Positions 1 through 8,980 of a stretch of DNA of 64,000 bases are shown here, one piece after another. The position numbers and the translations under genes were made by a program. The stretch is taken from contig CAWBNB010000048.1 of the NCBI GenBank assembly GCA_963789885.1, positions 61,569 through 125,568 on the forward strand, written 5' to 3'. Origin of the DNA: DATEDA01 sp963789885 (GTDB lineage: Bacteria > Pseudomonadota > Gammaproteobacteria > Burkholderiales > SG8-39). How positions within the stretch are numbered: position 1 is the first letter of the stretch; each line of letters opens with the position of its first letter. Under the pieces are notes generated by a model. That model ran no database searches. It worked only from the letters and a program-made list of their open reading frames with translations, and was not told the DNA's origin.

Positions 1-874
1 CGGACTTGATGATTCGCCCCAGCCCGCGGATGCTCGGCCGCATCGCGAGAAAGCCGGTCGCGGCGAGCGCGCCGAAGCCCACCGCGCCGATCAGCAGGCC
101 CAGCGTCTTCGAGTCGCCGGCGAAGGTCTCGCCGGCGTAGATCGGCATCAGGGACTGCCACGGCGCGGTGAAGAGCGAGAGCGCGGCGAGGAGCAGGATC
201 AGGCGCCGCATCGCGGGCTCGCCGAAGGCGTAGCGGAAACCGGCGAGGAGCTCGTGCACGAGCGGCTTGTGCTCGGCGGCGGGCGCGCGTGCGGCGACGC
301 GGACGAGCAGGTAGGCCGCGACGACCGCGAGATAGGAGATCGAGTTCAGCAGGAAGCAGAGCGCCTCGCCCGCGAACGCCAGCACCACGCCGGCGATCGT
401 CGGCCCGACGAATCGCGCGCTGTTGAAGAGCATCGACTGGAGCGCGATCGCGTTGGGGAGATCCGACTTGTTCTCGACCATGTCGAGCAGGAACGCCTGC
501 CGGGTGGGCGTCTCGAACGCGTTGATCGTGCCGAGGAGGAGCGAGAACGCGAGCACGTGCCACACCTGCACGGCGCCGGTCCAGGTGAGGGCGGCGAGCC
601 CGAGCGCCTGGACCGAGGCGAGCGCCTGGACCACGATCAGCATTCGCCGCCGGTCGACGCGGTCGGCCCAGACGCCGGCGACCGGAGCGACGAACAGCAT
701 CGGGAACTGCAGCGCCGCGGTGGCGAGACCGAGCATGAACGCCGAGCCGGTGAGCCGGTACACGAGCCAGCTCGTCGCGATCGTCTGCATCCAGGTCCCC
801 AGGATCGACAGCCCCTGGCCGGCATAGAAGATGCGGAAGCTGCGATAGCGGAACGCTCGCAGCGCGGGATGCAT
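1..874 (-). CDS. MFS exporter, C-terminus cut by window edge
   Basis: About 291 residues are readable from an ATG at 874 on the minus strand; the gene runs off the left edge. The translation starts MHPALRAFRYRSFRIFYAGQ and continues with alternating hydrophobic helices and the cytoplasmic loop motif WADRVDRRRML, typical of the EntS-like (MFS_3) branch of major facilitator exporters. This places it in the inner membrane as a proton-driven efflux protein; the substrate cannot be read from sequence. It begins 11 bases downstream of the valS stop on the same strand, so it is probably co-transcribed with valS. No strong ribosome binding site is seen upstream of the ATG. The remaining C-terminal helices are outside the window. 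Confidence 0.85.
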   Translation of the reverse strand, partial: MHPALRAFRYRSFRIFYAGQGLSILGTWMQTIATSWLVYRLTGSAFMLGLATAALQFPMLFVAPVAGVWADRVDRRRMLIVVQALASVQALGLAALTWTGAVQVWHVLAFSLLLGTINAFETPTRQAFLLDMVENKSDLPNAIALQSMLFNSARFVGPTIAGVVLAFAGEALCFLLNSISYLAVVAAYLLVRVAARAPAAEHKPLVHELLAGFRYAFGEPAMRRLILLLAALSLFTAPWQSLMPIYAGETFAGDSKTLGLLIGAVGFGALAATGFLAMRPSIRGLGRIIKS

Positions 875-885
875 CGGACGGAGGG

Positions 886-3705
886 TCAGGCCTTCGCTTT
901 GAGGCGCTCGACCTGGGCCAGGACCTTCTCGAGCGTCGACTGGAAGCTCGCGAGCCGTTCGCGCTCCTGGGCGACCACTGCCGCCGGCGCGCGCTCGACG
1001 AAGCTCTTGTTCCCGAGCTTCCCTTCGGCCTTGACGACCTCGCCCCTGAGGCGCGCGGCCTCCTTCTCGAGCCGTGCGACCTCGGCCGCGACGTCGACCT
1101 CGATCTTCAGCATCAGCCGCGTGTCGCCCACCACTGCTACCGGCGAGTCGAGGTCGGGCAGCTGTGCGACCACGGTCGCTTCGGACAGCCGCCCAAGGAA
1201 CTGCAGGTATGGGAAGAGCGGCGCGAGCCGCGCCTGGTTGCCCTCGGCGAGCACCGGCACCCGCTCGCCCGGCGAGAGGTTCATCTCGCTCCGGAGGTTC
1301 CGGCAGGCGTTGGTCAGCGCCATCAGCGTTTCCGCCTCGCGCTCGGCGGCCTCGTCGATCTTCGCCGGCTCCGACTTCGGATAGCGCGCGACTACGATGC
1401 TGTCGCCACTCTTCCCGACGAGGCTGGCCACCTTCTGCCACAGCTCCTCGGTGATGAACGGGATGACAGGGTGCGCGAGCCGCAGCACCGTCTCGAGCAC
1501 GCGCACGAGCGTCCGGCGCGTGCCTCGTTGCTGCGCTTCGTCGCCGCCCTGGAGCTGGACTTTCGCGAGCTCGACGTACCAGTCGCAGTACTCGTCCCAC
1601 ACGAAACGGTAGATCGCGGTTGCGACATTGTCGAGACGGTAGTCGGCGAACGCCTTCTCGACCTCGGCCTCGGTGCGCTGCAGCCGGCTCACGATCCAGC
1701 GGTCGACGAACGACAGCGTCACCGGCTTCGCCTCGTCCTGGCCACAGTCCTTGCCCTGGGTGTTCATGAGGACGAACCGCGTCGCGTTCCACAGCTTGTT
1801 GCAGAAGTTGCGGTAGCCCTCGCAGCGCTTGAAGTCGAAGTTGACATTGCGGCCGAGCGTCGCGTACGCCGCCATCGTGAAACGCAGCGCGTCCGCGCCG
1901 TAGGCGGGGATGCCCTCCGGGAATTCCTTCTTCGTGCGCTCGCCCACGAGCGGTGCCGTCTCGGGGCGGCGGAGGCCGGTGGTCCGCTTCTCCAGCAGGG
2001 GTTCGAGCGCGATGCCGTCGATCAGATCGACCGGGTCGATCACGTTGCCCTCGGACTTCGACATCTTCGCGCCGTCATGGTCGCGCACGATGCCGTGAAT
2101 GTAGACGTCGCGGAACGGCACCCGGCCGGTGAAGTGGGTCGTCATCATGATCATCCGCGCGACCCAGAAGAAGATGATCTCGTAGCCGGTGACGAGCACC
2201 GAGGACGGGAGATAGAGCTCGTACGCTTTCTTGTCGTCGCCCTGCGGATCCGGCCAGCCGAGCGTCGAGTGGCAAACGAGCGCCGAGGAGAACCAGGTGT
2301 CGAGCACGTCCGGGTCGCGCCGCAGCGCCCCGGTGAATCCGGCCGCGCGCGCCTGCGCGCCCGCCGCCGTCTCGTCGCGGGCGACGTAGATCCGGCCGGC
2401 GTCGTCGTACCACGCCGGAATCTGGTGGCCCCACCAGAGCTGGCGCGAGATGCACCAGTCCTGGATGTTGGTGAGCCACTGGTTATAGGTGTTGACCCAA
2501 TTCTCGGGGAAGAACCTGACCTTGCCCTCGGTCACGACATCGAGCGCGACGCCGCCGATCGACCGGCCGGGGAAGAGCGTGCCCTCGGGCGCGGGCTTCG
2601 ACATCGCGACGAACCACTGGTCGGTCAGCATCGGCTCCACGACCGCGCCGGTGCGGCCGCAGCGCGGCACCGTCATCCGGTGCGGCTTGACCGATCCGAG
2701 GAGGCCGAGCCCCTTCAGGTCCTCGACGATGCGCTTGCGGGCGTCGTAGCGATCCAGCCCGCGGTACCTTGCCGGCGCGTTGTCGTTGATCTTCGCATCG
2801 AGCGTGAGGACGCCGATCTGCGGCAGCCCGTGCCGCTGCCCGACCTGGTAATCGTTGAAGTCGTGCGCGGGCGTGATCTTCAGGGCGCCGGTGCCGAACG
2901 CCTTGTCGACGTAGGCGTCGCCGATGACCGGGATCTCGCGGTCGGCGAGCGGAAGGACGACGCGCTGGCCGATCAGGTGCTTGTAGCGCTCGTCTTCCGG
3001 ATTCACCGCCACGGCGAGGTCGCCGAGCATCGTCTCCGGGCGGGTGGTCGCCACGGTGAGACCGCGCAGACCGCCGATCGGACCGCCCGCGAACGGATAC
3101 GTGATGTGCCAGAGGCTGCCGTCTTCCTCCTCGCTCTCGACCTCGAGGTCGGACACCGCGGTGAGCAGCACCGGGTCCCAGTTCACCAGCCGCTTGCCGC
3201 GGTAGATGAGCCCCTGCTCGTGGAGCCGCACGAACGTCTCGGTGACGACGCGCGAGAGCTTCGGGTCCATCGTGAAGTACTCGCGAGCCCAGTCGCAGGA
3301 CGCGCCGAGCCGGCGCATCTGCTCGGTGATCGTCGAGCCGGACTGCTCCTTCCACGCCCACACCTGCTCGACGAACTTCTCGCGCCCGAGCTCGCCGCGC
3401 GAGGTGCCCTGCGCCTCGAGCTGGCGCTCGACCACGATCTGCGTCGCGATCCCGGCGTGGTCGGTGCCGGGCAGCCAGAGCGTGTTGAAGCCGCGCATCC
3501 GGTGATAGCGGGTGAGCGCGTCCATGATCGTCTGGTTGAACGCGTGGCCCATGTGCAGCACGCCGGTCACGTTCGGCGGCGGCAGCTGGATGCAGAACGC
3601 GGGCTTGCCGGCGTCCAGCCCGGCGGCGAAGTAGCCGCGGCGCTCCCACTCGGCGTACCAGCGCGACTCGATCGCGGCCGGATCGAAGCTCTTCGCGAGT
3701 TCCAT
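886..3705 (-). CDS. valS: Valyl-tRNA synthetase
   Basis: Full-length 939-residue class I aminoacyl-tRNA synthetase charging tRNA-Val with valine in the cytoplasm. The HIGH-type signature reads HMGH near residue 51 (after PPPNVTGVL) and the KMSKS loop is KMSKSEGN near residue 547. An editing domain lies between them, the anticodon-binding domain follows, and the C-terminal 70 residues are a Glu/Arg/Leu-rich coiled coil typical of bacterial ValRS. The gene follows a small hypothetical gene and holC on the minus strand; holC-valS adjacency is common in proteobacteria. The ATG at 3705 gives the expected N-terminus MELAKSFDPAAIESRWYAEW. No anomaly seen. Confidence 0.98.
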   Translation of the reverse strand: MELAKSFDPAAIESRWYAEWERRGYFAAGLDAGKPAFCIQLPPPNVTGVLHMGHAFNQTIMDALTRYHRMRGFNTLWLPGTDHAGIATQIVVERQLEAQGTSRGELGREKFVEQVWAWKEQSGSTITEQMRRLGASCDWAREYFTMDPKLSRVVTETFVRLHEQGLIYRGKRLVNWDPVLLTAVSDLEVESEEEDGSLWHITYPFAGGPIGGLRGLTVATTRPETMLGDLAVAVNPEDERYKHLIGQRVVLPLADREIPVIGDAYVDKAFGTGALKITPAHDFNDYQVGQRHGLPQIGVLTLDAKINDNAPARYRGLDRYDARKRIVEDLKGLGLLGSVKPHRMTVPRCGRTGAVVEPMLTDQWFVAMSKPAPEGTLFPGRSIGGVALDVVTEGKVRFFPENWVNTYNQWLTNIQDWCISRQLWWGHQIPAWYDDAGRIYVARDETAAGAQARAAGFTGALRRDPDVLDTWFSSALVCHSTLGWPDPQGDDKKAYELYLPSSVLVTGYEIIFFWVARMIMMTTHFTGRVPFRDVYIHGIVRDHDGAKMSKSEGNVIDPVDLIDGIALEPLLEKRTTGLRRPETAPLVGERTKKEFPEGIPAYGADALRFTMAAYATLGRNVNFDFKRCEGYRNFCNKLWNATRFVLMNTQGKDCGQDEAKPVTLSFVDRWIVSRLQRTEAEVEKAFADYRLDNVATAIYRFVWDEYCDWYVELAKVQLQGGDEAQQRGTRRTLVRVLETVLRLAHPVIPFITEELWQKVASLVGKSGDSIVVARYPKSEPAKIDEAAEREAETLMALTNACRNLRSEMNLSPGERVPVLAEGNQARLAPLFPYLQFLGRLSEATVVAQLPDLDSPVAVVGDTRLMLKIEVDVAAEVARLEKEAARLRGEVVKAEGKLGNKSFVERAPAAVVAQERERLASFQSTLEKVLAQVERLKAKA

Positions 3706-3716
3706 GCGGTGCGCGG

Positions 3717-4118
3717 CTAGCGCTCGCCCCTGAGCCGCGCGGTCTCGGCGGCGATCACCTCGGCCATCGCGTCGCGCACCGCACCCCGGACCTCGGCCTC
3801 GATCACCTTGCGCGTGAGGCTCATGATCTCCTCGACCTTGGCGCCGAGACGCTCGTGCACCTTCGACTCGACCAGGCGCTCGAACTCCGGGCCGAGGAGG
3901 GCGAGGAGCTCGAGGCGGAGATCGCGCTCGATCCGAACGAGGTCCTCCTCGCTGAGCGGCGGCGCAGGCGCGGGTGGGGCGGCCGGAGCGTGCGCTTCGG
4001 ATACCACGTCGGTGAGCACCGGGAACTCGACCGGCGGCTCGGGGCGTTGCGCCGCGCGCGCCGCGCGGTGACGCTGCAGGAGCGCGTCGGCCTTTCCGAG
4101 GACGTCGTTATCGGCCAT
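3717..4118 (-). CDS. Hypothetical protein between holC and valS
   Basis: A 133-residue protein that I do not recognise as a named family. The N-terminal part has basic patches (KADALLQRHRAARAAQ) followed by a Pro/Ala-rich linker around residues 40-55; the C-terminal half is a predicted amphipathic helix rich in Glu, Arg and Leu (LVRIERDLRLELLALLGPEF onward). No signal peptide, membrane segment or cysteine motif is visible. It starts 6 bases after holC and stops 11 bases before valS, so it is almost certainly co-transcribed with both. Small proteins of this composition occur at this position in other betaproteobacteria. A coiled-coil accessory or scaffold role is only a guess. Confidence 0.75.
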   Translation of the reverse strand: MADNDVLGKADALLQRHRAARAAQRPEPPVEFPVLTDVVSEAHAPAAPPAPAPPLSEEDLVRIERDLRLELLALLGPEFERLVESKVHERLGAKVEEIMSLTRKVIEAEVRGAVRDAMAEVIAAETARLRGER

Positions 4119-4124
4119 TGCGCC

Positions 4125-4559
4125 TCAACTCGACCCCGCCGCCGCAGCGAGGTTGTGCGTGTGGATCTCGTAGCCGCGGTCGCGGTAGAAGCGGAAGCGT
4201 TCCCGCGCGGCGCGCTTGTCGTCCTCGTCCCGGGTCACGATCTCGACCAGCCGCCGGAAGCGCGCGAACGCGGGGGGCCATTCCGTCGCGAGATTGACGA
4301 GCACTTCGTCGTGCGGGGCGTCTTCCGCACCGCGTGCGATCACGACCGGCGTCTCCGCCGCGAGGCGGTGCCCGGCGACGACGTGGGGCAGGAATCCGAT
4401 CGCGGGGGTCGTCCACATCAGCTTGTCCAGCGCCGCGGCGGTGTCGCCATCGGGAGCATAGACGAGCACGCGCAGCTTCTGCGACACGGCCTTCGCCGCC
4501 AGCCGGCACGCCACGCGCAGCCGGTCATCGGCATCGACGTAGAAATCTATCCTTGTCAT
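4125..4559 (-). CDS. holC: DNA polymerase III chi subunit
   Basis: Chi subunit of the DNA polymerase III clamp-loader, which with psi links the clamp loader to single-strand binding protein. The ATG at 4559 gives the family N-terminus MTRIDFYVDADDRLRVACRL (144 residues). An in-frame ATG 27 bases upstream would add nine residues not expected in the family. The core contains LVYAPDGDTAAALDKLMWT and the conserved Arg-rich segment near residues 110-125. It is first in a minus-strand group holC-hypothetical-valS-MFS, separated from pepA by about 90 bases. The short C-terminal tail (HTHNLAAAAGSS) is not distinctive. Confidence 0.93.
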   Translation of the reverse strand: MTRIDFYVDADDRLRVACRLAAKAVSQKLRVLVYAPDGDTAAALDKLMWTTPAIGFLPHVVAGHRLAAETPVVIARGAEDAPHDEVLVNLATEWPPAFARFRRLVEIVTRDEDDKRAARERFRFYRDRGYEIHTHNLAAAAGSS

Positions 4560-4647
4560 CCGGTGGACCGCCGCCGCGGTCCGCACCCTCGCGGCGGCTG
4601 TTGAACAGCTCTTTCGCGAGTTCCGTCATCGCGCCGCCCGATTGCCG

Positions 4648-6138
4648 TCATCGCTTCGTGGCCCTGCCGAGCAGGAATGTCGTCAGCAGTGGGACCGGCC
4701 TGCCCGTCGCGCCCTTGTTCTTGCCCGAAGTCCAGGCCGTACCGGCGATGTCGAGATGCGCCCACGGATACTTGCCGGTGAAGCGCGAGAGGAAGCACGC
4801 CGCGGTCACGCTACCCGCCGGCCGGCCGCCGATGTTCGCGAAGTCCGCGAACGGGCTCTTGATCTGCTCCTGGTAGTCGTCCCAGAGCGGCATGTGCCAG
4901 ACGCGGTCCCAGCTGTTCCGTCCGGCCGCGACGAGCTCGTCGGCGAGCTCGTCGCGATTCGCGAAGAGCCCGCTCGCCACGTGGCCGAGCGCGATCACGC
5001 ACGCGCCGGTGAGCGTCGCGATGTCGACAACGGCCGCGGGCCCGAACCGCTCGGCGTAGGTCAGCGCGTCGCACAGGATGAGACGGCCCTCCGCGTCGGT
5101 GTTGAGGATCTCGACCGTCTGGCCGGACATGCTCTTGACGATGTCGCCCGGCTTCGACGCCGCGCCCCCGGGCATGTTCTCGGTCGTCGGGACGAGCCCG
5201 ATGACGTTGAGCCTGGGCTTGAGCTCCGCGACCGCACGGAACGTGCCGAGCACGCTCGCCGCGCCGCACATGTCGAACTTCATCTCGTCCATCTCGGCGG
5301 CCGGCTTGAGCGAGATGCCGCCGGTGTCGAAGGTGATTCCCTTGCCGACGAGCACGACCGGCTTCGCAGTCTTCGCCCCGCCGTGGTAGCGGAGCTCGAT
5401 GAACTTCGGGGGCTGCCGCGAGCCCTTCGCGACCGAGAGCAGCGCGCCCATCCCGAGCTTCTCCATGTCGCGTCGCTCGAGCACTTCGACGCCGAACTTC
5501 TGCTCGCGGGCGAGCCTCTCCGCCTGCTCCGCGAGATAGGCGGGGGTGCAGACGTTGCCGGGCAGGTTGCCGAGATCCTTGGCGAGCGCGACGCCGGCCG
5601 CGATCGCTCGACCCTCGGCGGTGCCGCGCTCCGCGGCCGCTTCCGCCGGCTTCCGCGCGACTCCGAAGACGACCGACTTGAGCGTGCGCGGCGGCGTCTT
5701 CTTGCTCTTCATCGCATCGAAGCGGTAGAGCGCCTCGGCGGCCCCGAGCGCGGCATGACGCGCGCGCCACGCCGCATCGCGCTCCTTCACCGGCAGCTCG
5801 CCGAAACAGAGCACGAGCTCGGCCGCGCCGGTGTCGGCGGCCGCGGCCACCGCGCCACGCACTGCCTCCCGGTATTCCTTCGGTCCGAACCCCGATTCGG
5901 CTCCCAGCCCGACGAGCAGGACGCGCTCCGCGGCCGTGCCGGCCGGCTTGAAGAGCAGCCGCGTCGTCCCGGACTTGCCCTCCATGTCGCCCTGCTTGAG
6001 ACGCTCGCGCAGCGCGCCGCGCGTCGCGCGGTCGAGGGCGTCCGCGGCGGACGAGAGCTTGCGCGACTCGAACACGCCGACCGCGAGACACGGCGTTGCG
6101 GTCTTCTCCGGCGCCAGGGCTTTCGTGCTAAATTCCAA
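4648..6138 (-). CDS. pepA: Leucyl aminopeptidase (cytosol aminopeptidase)
   Basis: M17 family two-metal aminopeptidase, 496 residues, removing N-terminal amino acids from peptides in the cytoplasm; some homologues also bind DNA. The signature NTDAEGRL lies near residue 343, and the conserved metal/catalytic segment VGKGITFDTGGISLKP near residue 270. The N-terminal macro-like domain occupies about residues 1-170. It is transcribed divergently from lptF, an arrangement conserved in many proteobacteria. The 168-base gap (6139-6306) must hold promoters for both. The ATG at 6138 gives MEFSTKALAPEKTATPCLAV, as in betaproteobacterial PepA. Confidence 0.97.
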   Translation of the reverse strand: MEFSTKALAPEKTATPCLAVGVFESRKLSSAADALDRATRGALRERLKQGDMEGKSGTTRLLFKPAGTAAERVLLVGLGAESGFGPKEYREAVRGAVAAAADTGAAELVLCFGELPVKERDAAWRARHAALGAAEALYRFDAMKSKKTPPRTLKSVVFGVARKPAEAAAERGTAEGRAIAAGVALAKDLGNLPGNVCTPAYLAEQAERLAREQKFGVEVLERRDMEKLGMGALLSVAKGSRQPPKFIELRYHGGAKTAKPVVLVGKGITFDTGGISLKPAAEMDEMKFDMCGAASVLGTFRAVAELKPRLNVIGLVPTTENMPGGAASKPGDIVKSMSGQTVEILNTDAEGRLILCDALTYAERFGPAAVVDIATLTGACVIALGHVASGLFANRDELADELVAAGRNSWDRVWHMPLWDDYQEQIKSPFADFANIGGRPAGSVTAACFLSRFTGKYPWAHLDIAGTAWTSGKNKGATGRPVPLLTTFLLGRATKR

Positions 6139-6306
6139 TCGACTCTCCCTTGAACGTTCGATTCCTCTGGAGCGCGCGCGTCGTGCCCGCCGAGGCGAGT
6201 CGGATTATCCCCGCTCCGAATCACCCGCGTCAAAGCCGGCGGTCGCCGGGAACCACCCGATGCATCCGCCTGTCCACCGCCACATGACTTCGCTCCGGAC
6301 CGGCCG

Positions 6307-7386
6307 GTGATCTTCCAGCGCTCCCTGCTGCGCGAAGTCGGCAACTACGCGGCGGCCGTGTTCTCGGTGCTGTTCGCGATCACCGTCACCAGCCAGCTCG
6401 TGCGGATGCTCGCGCGCGCGGCCGGCGGCAAGCTCCCGTCGGATGCGATCCTCGCCCTGCTCGGCTTCACCGCGCTCAACTACCTCCCGATCCTCTTCGC
6501 GCTGACGCTGTTCGTGTCGGTGCTGATGGCCGTCTCGCGCAGTTACCGCGACTCGGAGATGGTCGTGTGGTCCGCGTCCGGGCTGCCGCTCACCGCGTGG
6601 GTGAAGCCGGTGCTGATCTTCGCCGCGCCGATCGTGCTCCTGATCATGCTGCTCGCGCTCTTCCTGACGCCGTGGGCGAACGGCCGGGCGGACGAGTACC
6701 GCCGCAACCTCGAGAGCCGCGAGGACGTCGCGCGCATCGCCCCGGGCGTGTTCCGCGAGTCGTCGAACGCCGAGCGGGTCTTCTTCGTCGAGGCTGTCGA
6801 TGGCACGGAGAACGTCGTTCGCAACGTGTTCATCGCGAACAACCAGCGCGGCCGGAGCGGCGTGACGGTGAGCCGCGAAGGCTTCATCGAGTCGGCCGAG
6901 AACGGCGACCGCTTCGCGGTCCTGCTGAACGGGCGGCAGTACGACGGCATCCCGGGCACCGGCGAGTACCGCGTGACCGAGTTCGAGCGCTACGCCGCGC
7001 GGATCAAGACGAAGGAGGCGCGCGCGGCCTCGCAGCGCCCGAAGACCGCCCCGACGCTCGAGCTGCTCGAGTCGAGGGACCGGGAGTTGCGCGCCGAGCT
7101 GATGTGGCGCATCGGGCTGCCGCTGGTCGCGCTGAACCTCTCGCTGCTCGCGATCCCGCTCGCGTTCGTGAACCCGCGCGCGAGCCGGTCGGTGAACCTG
7201 ATCTTCGCCGTGTTCGCCTACATGGTCTACAGCAACCTGCTCAGCATCGTGCAGGCGTGGGTCGCGCAGGGGCGCGTCCGGTTCGAGGTCGGGTGGTGGG
7301 TGCTGCACGCGGCGATGCTCGGCCTGACCGCGTTCCTGTTCCTGTGGCGCAACACCCTCGGGTTCAAGCTCTGGCTGCGGCGATGA
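6307..7386 (+). CDS. lptF: LPS export permease LptF
   Basis: Inner-membrane permease of the LptBFGC complex that extracts lipopolysaccharide from the inner membrane for transport to the outer membrane. The 359-residue protein starts at a GTG (IFQRSLLREVGNYAAAVFSV follows). It has the YjgP/YjgQ family plan: three N-terminal membrane segments, a large periplasmic domain from about residue 130 to 260, and three C-terminal membrane segments. It overlaps the start of lptG by four bases (ATGA), so the two are translationally coupled. pepA is divergent upstream. Confidence 0.96.
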   Translation: MIFQRSLLREVGNYAAAVFSVLFAITVTSQLVRMLARAAGGKLPSDAILALLGFTALNYLPILFALTLFVSVLMAVSRSYRDSEMVVWSASGLPLTAWVKPVLIFAAPIVLLIMLLALFLTPWANGRADEYRRNLESREDVARIAPGVFRESSNAERVFFVEAVDGTENVVRNVFIANNQRGRSGVTVSREGFIESAENGDRFAVLLNGRQYDGIPGTGEYRVTEFERYAARIKTKEARAASQRPKTAPTLELLESRDRELRAELMWRIGLPLVALNLSLLAIPLAFVNPRASRSVNLIFAVFAYMVYSNLLSIVQAWVAQGRVRFEVGWWVLHAAMLGLTAFLFLWRNTLGFKLWLRR

Positions 7387-8456
7387 GGACGATCACCCGC
7401 TATCTCGCGCGCGAGATCTACAAGGCGACGGCGTTCGTCTTCCTTGCGTTCCTTTCGCTCTTCATGTTCTTCGACCTGATCAACGAGCTCGACGACGTTG
7501 GCAAGGGTAGCTACCGCCTGGTACATGCGTTCGCGTACGTCCTGCTGTCGGTGGGCGGGCACGTCTACGAGCTGTTCCCGATCGCGGTGCTCATCGGCAC
7601 GCTGGTCGCGCTGTCGACGCTCGCGGCGAACAGCGAGTACACGGTGATGCGCGTCTCCGGCCTGTCGCCGCTGCAGGCGGCGGGCACGCTCGCCCGCATC
7701 GGCATGGTGTTCGTGGTGCTTGCGGTCGTCTTCGGCGAGCTCGTCGGACCGGTGTCCGAGCGGGCGGCGCAGCGCCTGCGGCTCGACCGGCTCGGTGCCT
7801 CGGTCAGCTCGGAGCTCCGCACCGGGCTGTGGGTCAAGTCGGACACGCAGTTCGTGAACATCGGCGAGGTGTCGCCCGACGCCACGCTGAAGCGCGTGAA
7901 GATCTACGACTTCGACCCGAACTTCCGGCTGCTCTCGATCAGCCAGGCGGCGAGCGGCCGCTACGCCGGCGCGAACAAATGGCAGCTCGCGAGCGTCACG
8001 CAGACGCAATTCGGCGACAACGGCGCGAGCGTGCGCACGCTGCCGGCCCTGGAATGGACGTCGGTCGTGACGCCCGACATGCTCAACGTGCTGCTGGTGG
8101 TGCCGGAGAAGCTGTCGGCGTGGGGGCTGTACCAGTACACGCAGCACCTCGAGGCCAACAAGCAGCGGAGCGAACGCTACGAGATCGCGCTGTGGAAGAA
8201 GCTCGTCTACCCGTTCGCCGCGCTCGTGATGATGGCGCTCGCGCTGCCGTTCGCGTACGTCCAGGTCCGCACCGGCGGCGTCGGGGTGAAGCTCTTCGCC
8301 GGGCTGATGATCGGCGTGTTCTTCCACTTCCTGAATGCGCTCTTCTCGCACGTCGCCGTGCTCGAGCGCTGGCCGCCGTTCGCGGCCGCGGCGGCGCCTA
8401 GCGCGCTGTTCCTGCTCGCGGCGGTGGCGATGATGTGGTGGGTGGAGCGGCGCTGA
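7383..8456 (+). CDS. lptG: LPS export permease LptG
   Basis: Partner permease of LptF in the LptBFG ABC transporter, 357 residues from the ATG at 7383 (MRTITRYLAREIYKATAFVF). The reading frame is open further upstream, but that part lies inside lptF and is a shadow. Membrane segments flank a periplasmic beta-jellyroll domain (about residues 130-260); the motif KLVYPFAALVMMALALPFAY precedes the last helices. The coding 3' end overlaps the 3' end of the convergent RDD gene by 59 bases, so no intergenic terminator can separate them. Confidence 0.96.
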   Translation: MRTITRYLAREIYKATAFVFLAFLSLFMFFDLINELDDVGKGSYRLVHAFAYVLLSVGGHVYELFPIAVLIGTLVALSTLAANSEYTVMRVSGLSPLQAAGTLARIGMVFVVLAVVFGELVGPVSERAAQRLRLDRLGASVSSELRTGLWVKSDTQFVNIGEVSPDATLKRVKIYDFDPNFRLLSISQAASGRYAGANKWQLASVTQTQFGDNGASVRTLPALEWTSVVTPDMLNVLLVVPEKLSAWGLYQYTQHLEANKQRSERYEIALWKKLVYPFAALVMMALALPFAYVQVRTGGVGVKLFAGLMIGVFFHFLNALFSHVAVLERWPPFAAAAAPSALFLLAAVAMMWWVERR

Positions 8457-8967
8457 CCGGTTCGGCCGGGACGATCCGGGTCCCGGCGAGCCGGTCGTGG
8501 AGAAACTGCCGGTCGCGATCGACCGCGCTCCAGAGGAGCGTTGCCAGGCCGGGCGCGATGGCGAGCCAGGCGGCGGGTTCGTGCGGATACCGCAGGAGGA
8601 CGAGGGCCGCGACCGCGCTCGAACCGAGCGCGAGCGCCGCAACGACGTAGCGCAGGATCGCCCGCGAAGTCGCGAGCGGCGCGCCGTTCGCGTCGACCAC
8701 CCGCAGCTTCCACGCCTTCATCGGCAGCGTCTGTCCGCCGCGGCGCCAGCACCAGACGAAGTAGAGGCCAACGACGAGGACGAGATAGCACTGGAAGAGA
8801 CGCTGCGGGAGACCCTCCAGGCGGCCAGTCGCGGCGCCGGCGAACGGGAAGCTCGCGATCAGCAGGATTGCCACCACGACGAGCCCCTCGTAGACCATCG
8901 CGGCTAGCCGCCGGACGAGCGGCGCGGCGGTGCGCGACGGCATTCCCGCTTCGCCGGCTGGCGTCAT
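8398..8967 (-). CDS. RDD family membrane protein
   Basis: A 189-residue inner-membrane protein of the RDD family. It shows the family Arg near the N-terminus (RRLAAMVYEGLVVVAILLIA), hydrophobic segments near residues 25-45, 65-85 and 105-140, and the C-terminal Asp-Arg signature in WSAVDRDRQFLHDRLAGTRI. RDD proteins are diverse; some act in ion transport but function here is not known. A Pro-rich tail follows. It is the last gene of the minus-strand cluster sigma factor-DUF3619-DUF3106-RDD and its coding 3' end overlaps lptG by 59 bases. Confidence 0.88.
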   Translation of the reverse strand: MTPAGEAGMPSRTAAPLVRRLAAMVYEGLVVVAILLIASFPFAGAATGRLEGLPQRLFQCYLVLVVGLYFVWCWRRGGQTLPMKAWKLRVVDANGAPLATSRAILRYVVAALALGSSAVAALVLLRYPHEPAAWLAIAPGLATLLWSAVDRDRQFLHDRLAGTRIVPAEPVSAAPPTTSSPPPRAGTAR

Positions 8968-8980
8968 GCGGAGAGTGCGA

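Noticed and set aside
1471..3720. Long plus-strand open frame antisense to valS
   Set aside because: Arg/Glu/Asp/His-rich translation typical of the antisense frame of a GC-rich gene; valS on the minus strand is unambiguous.
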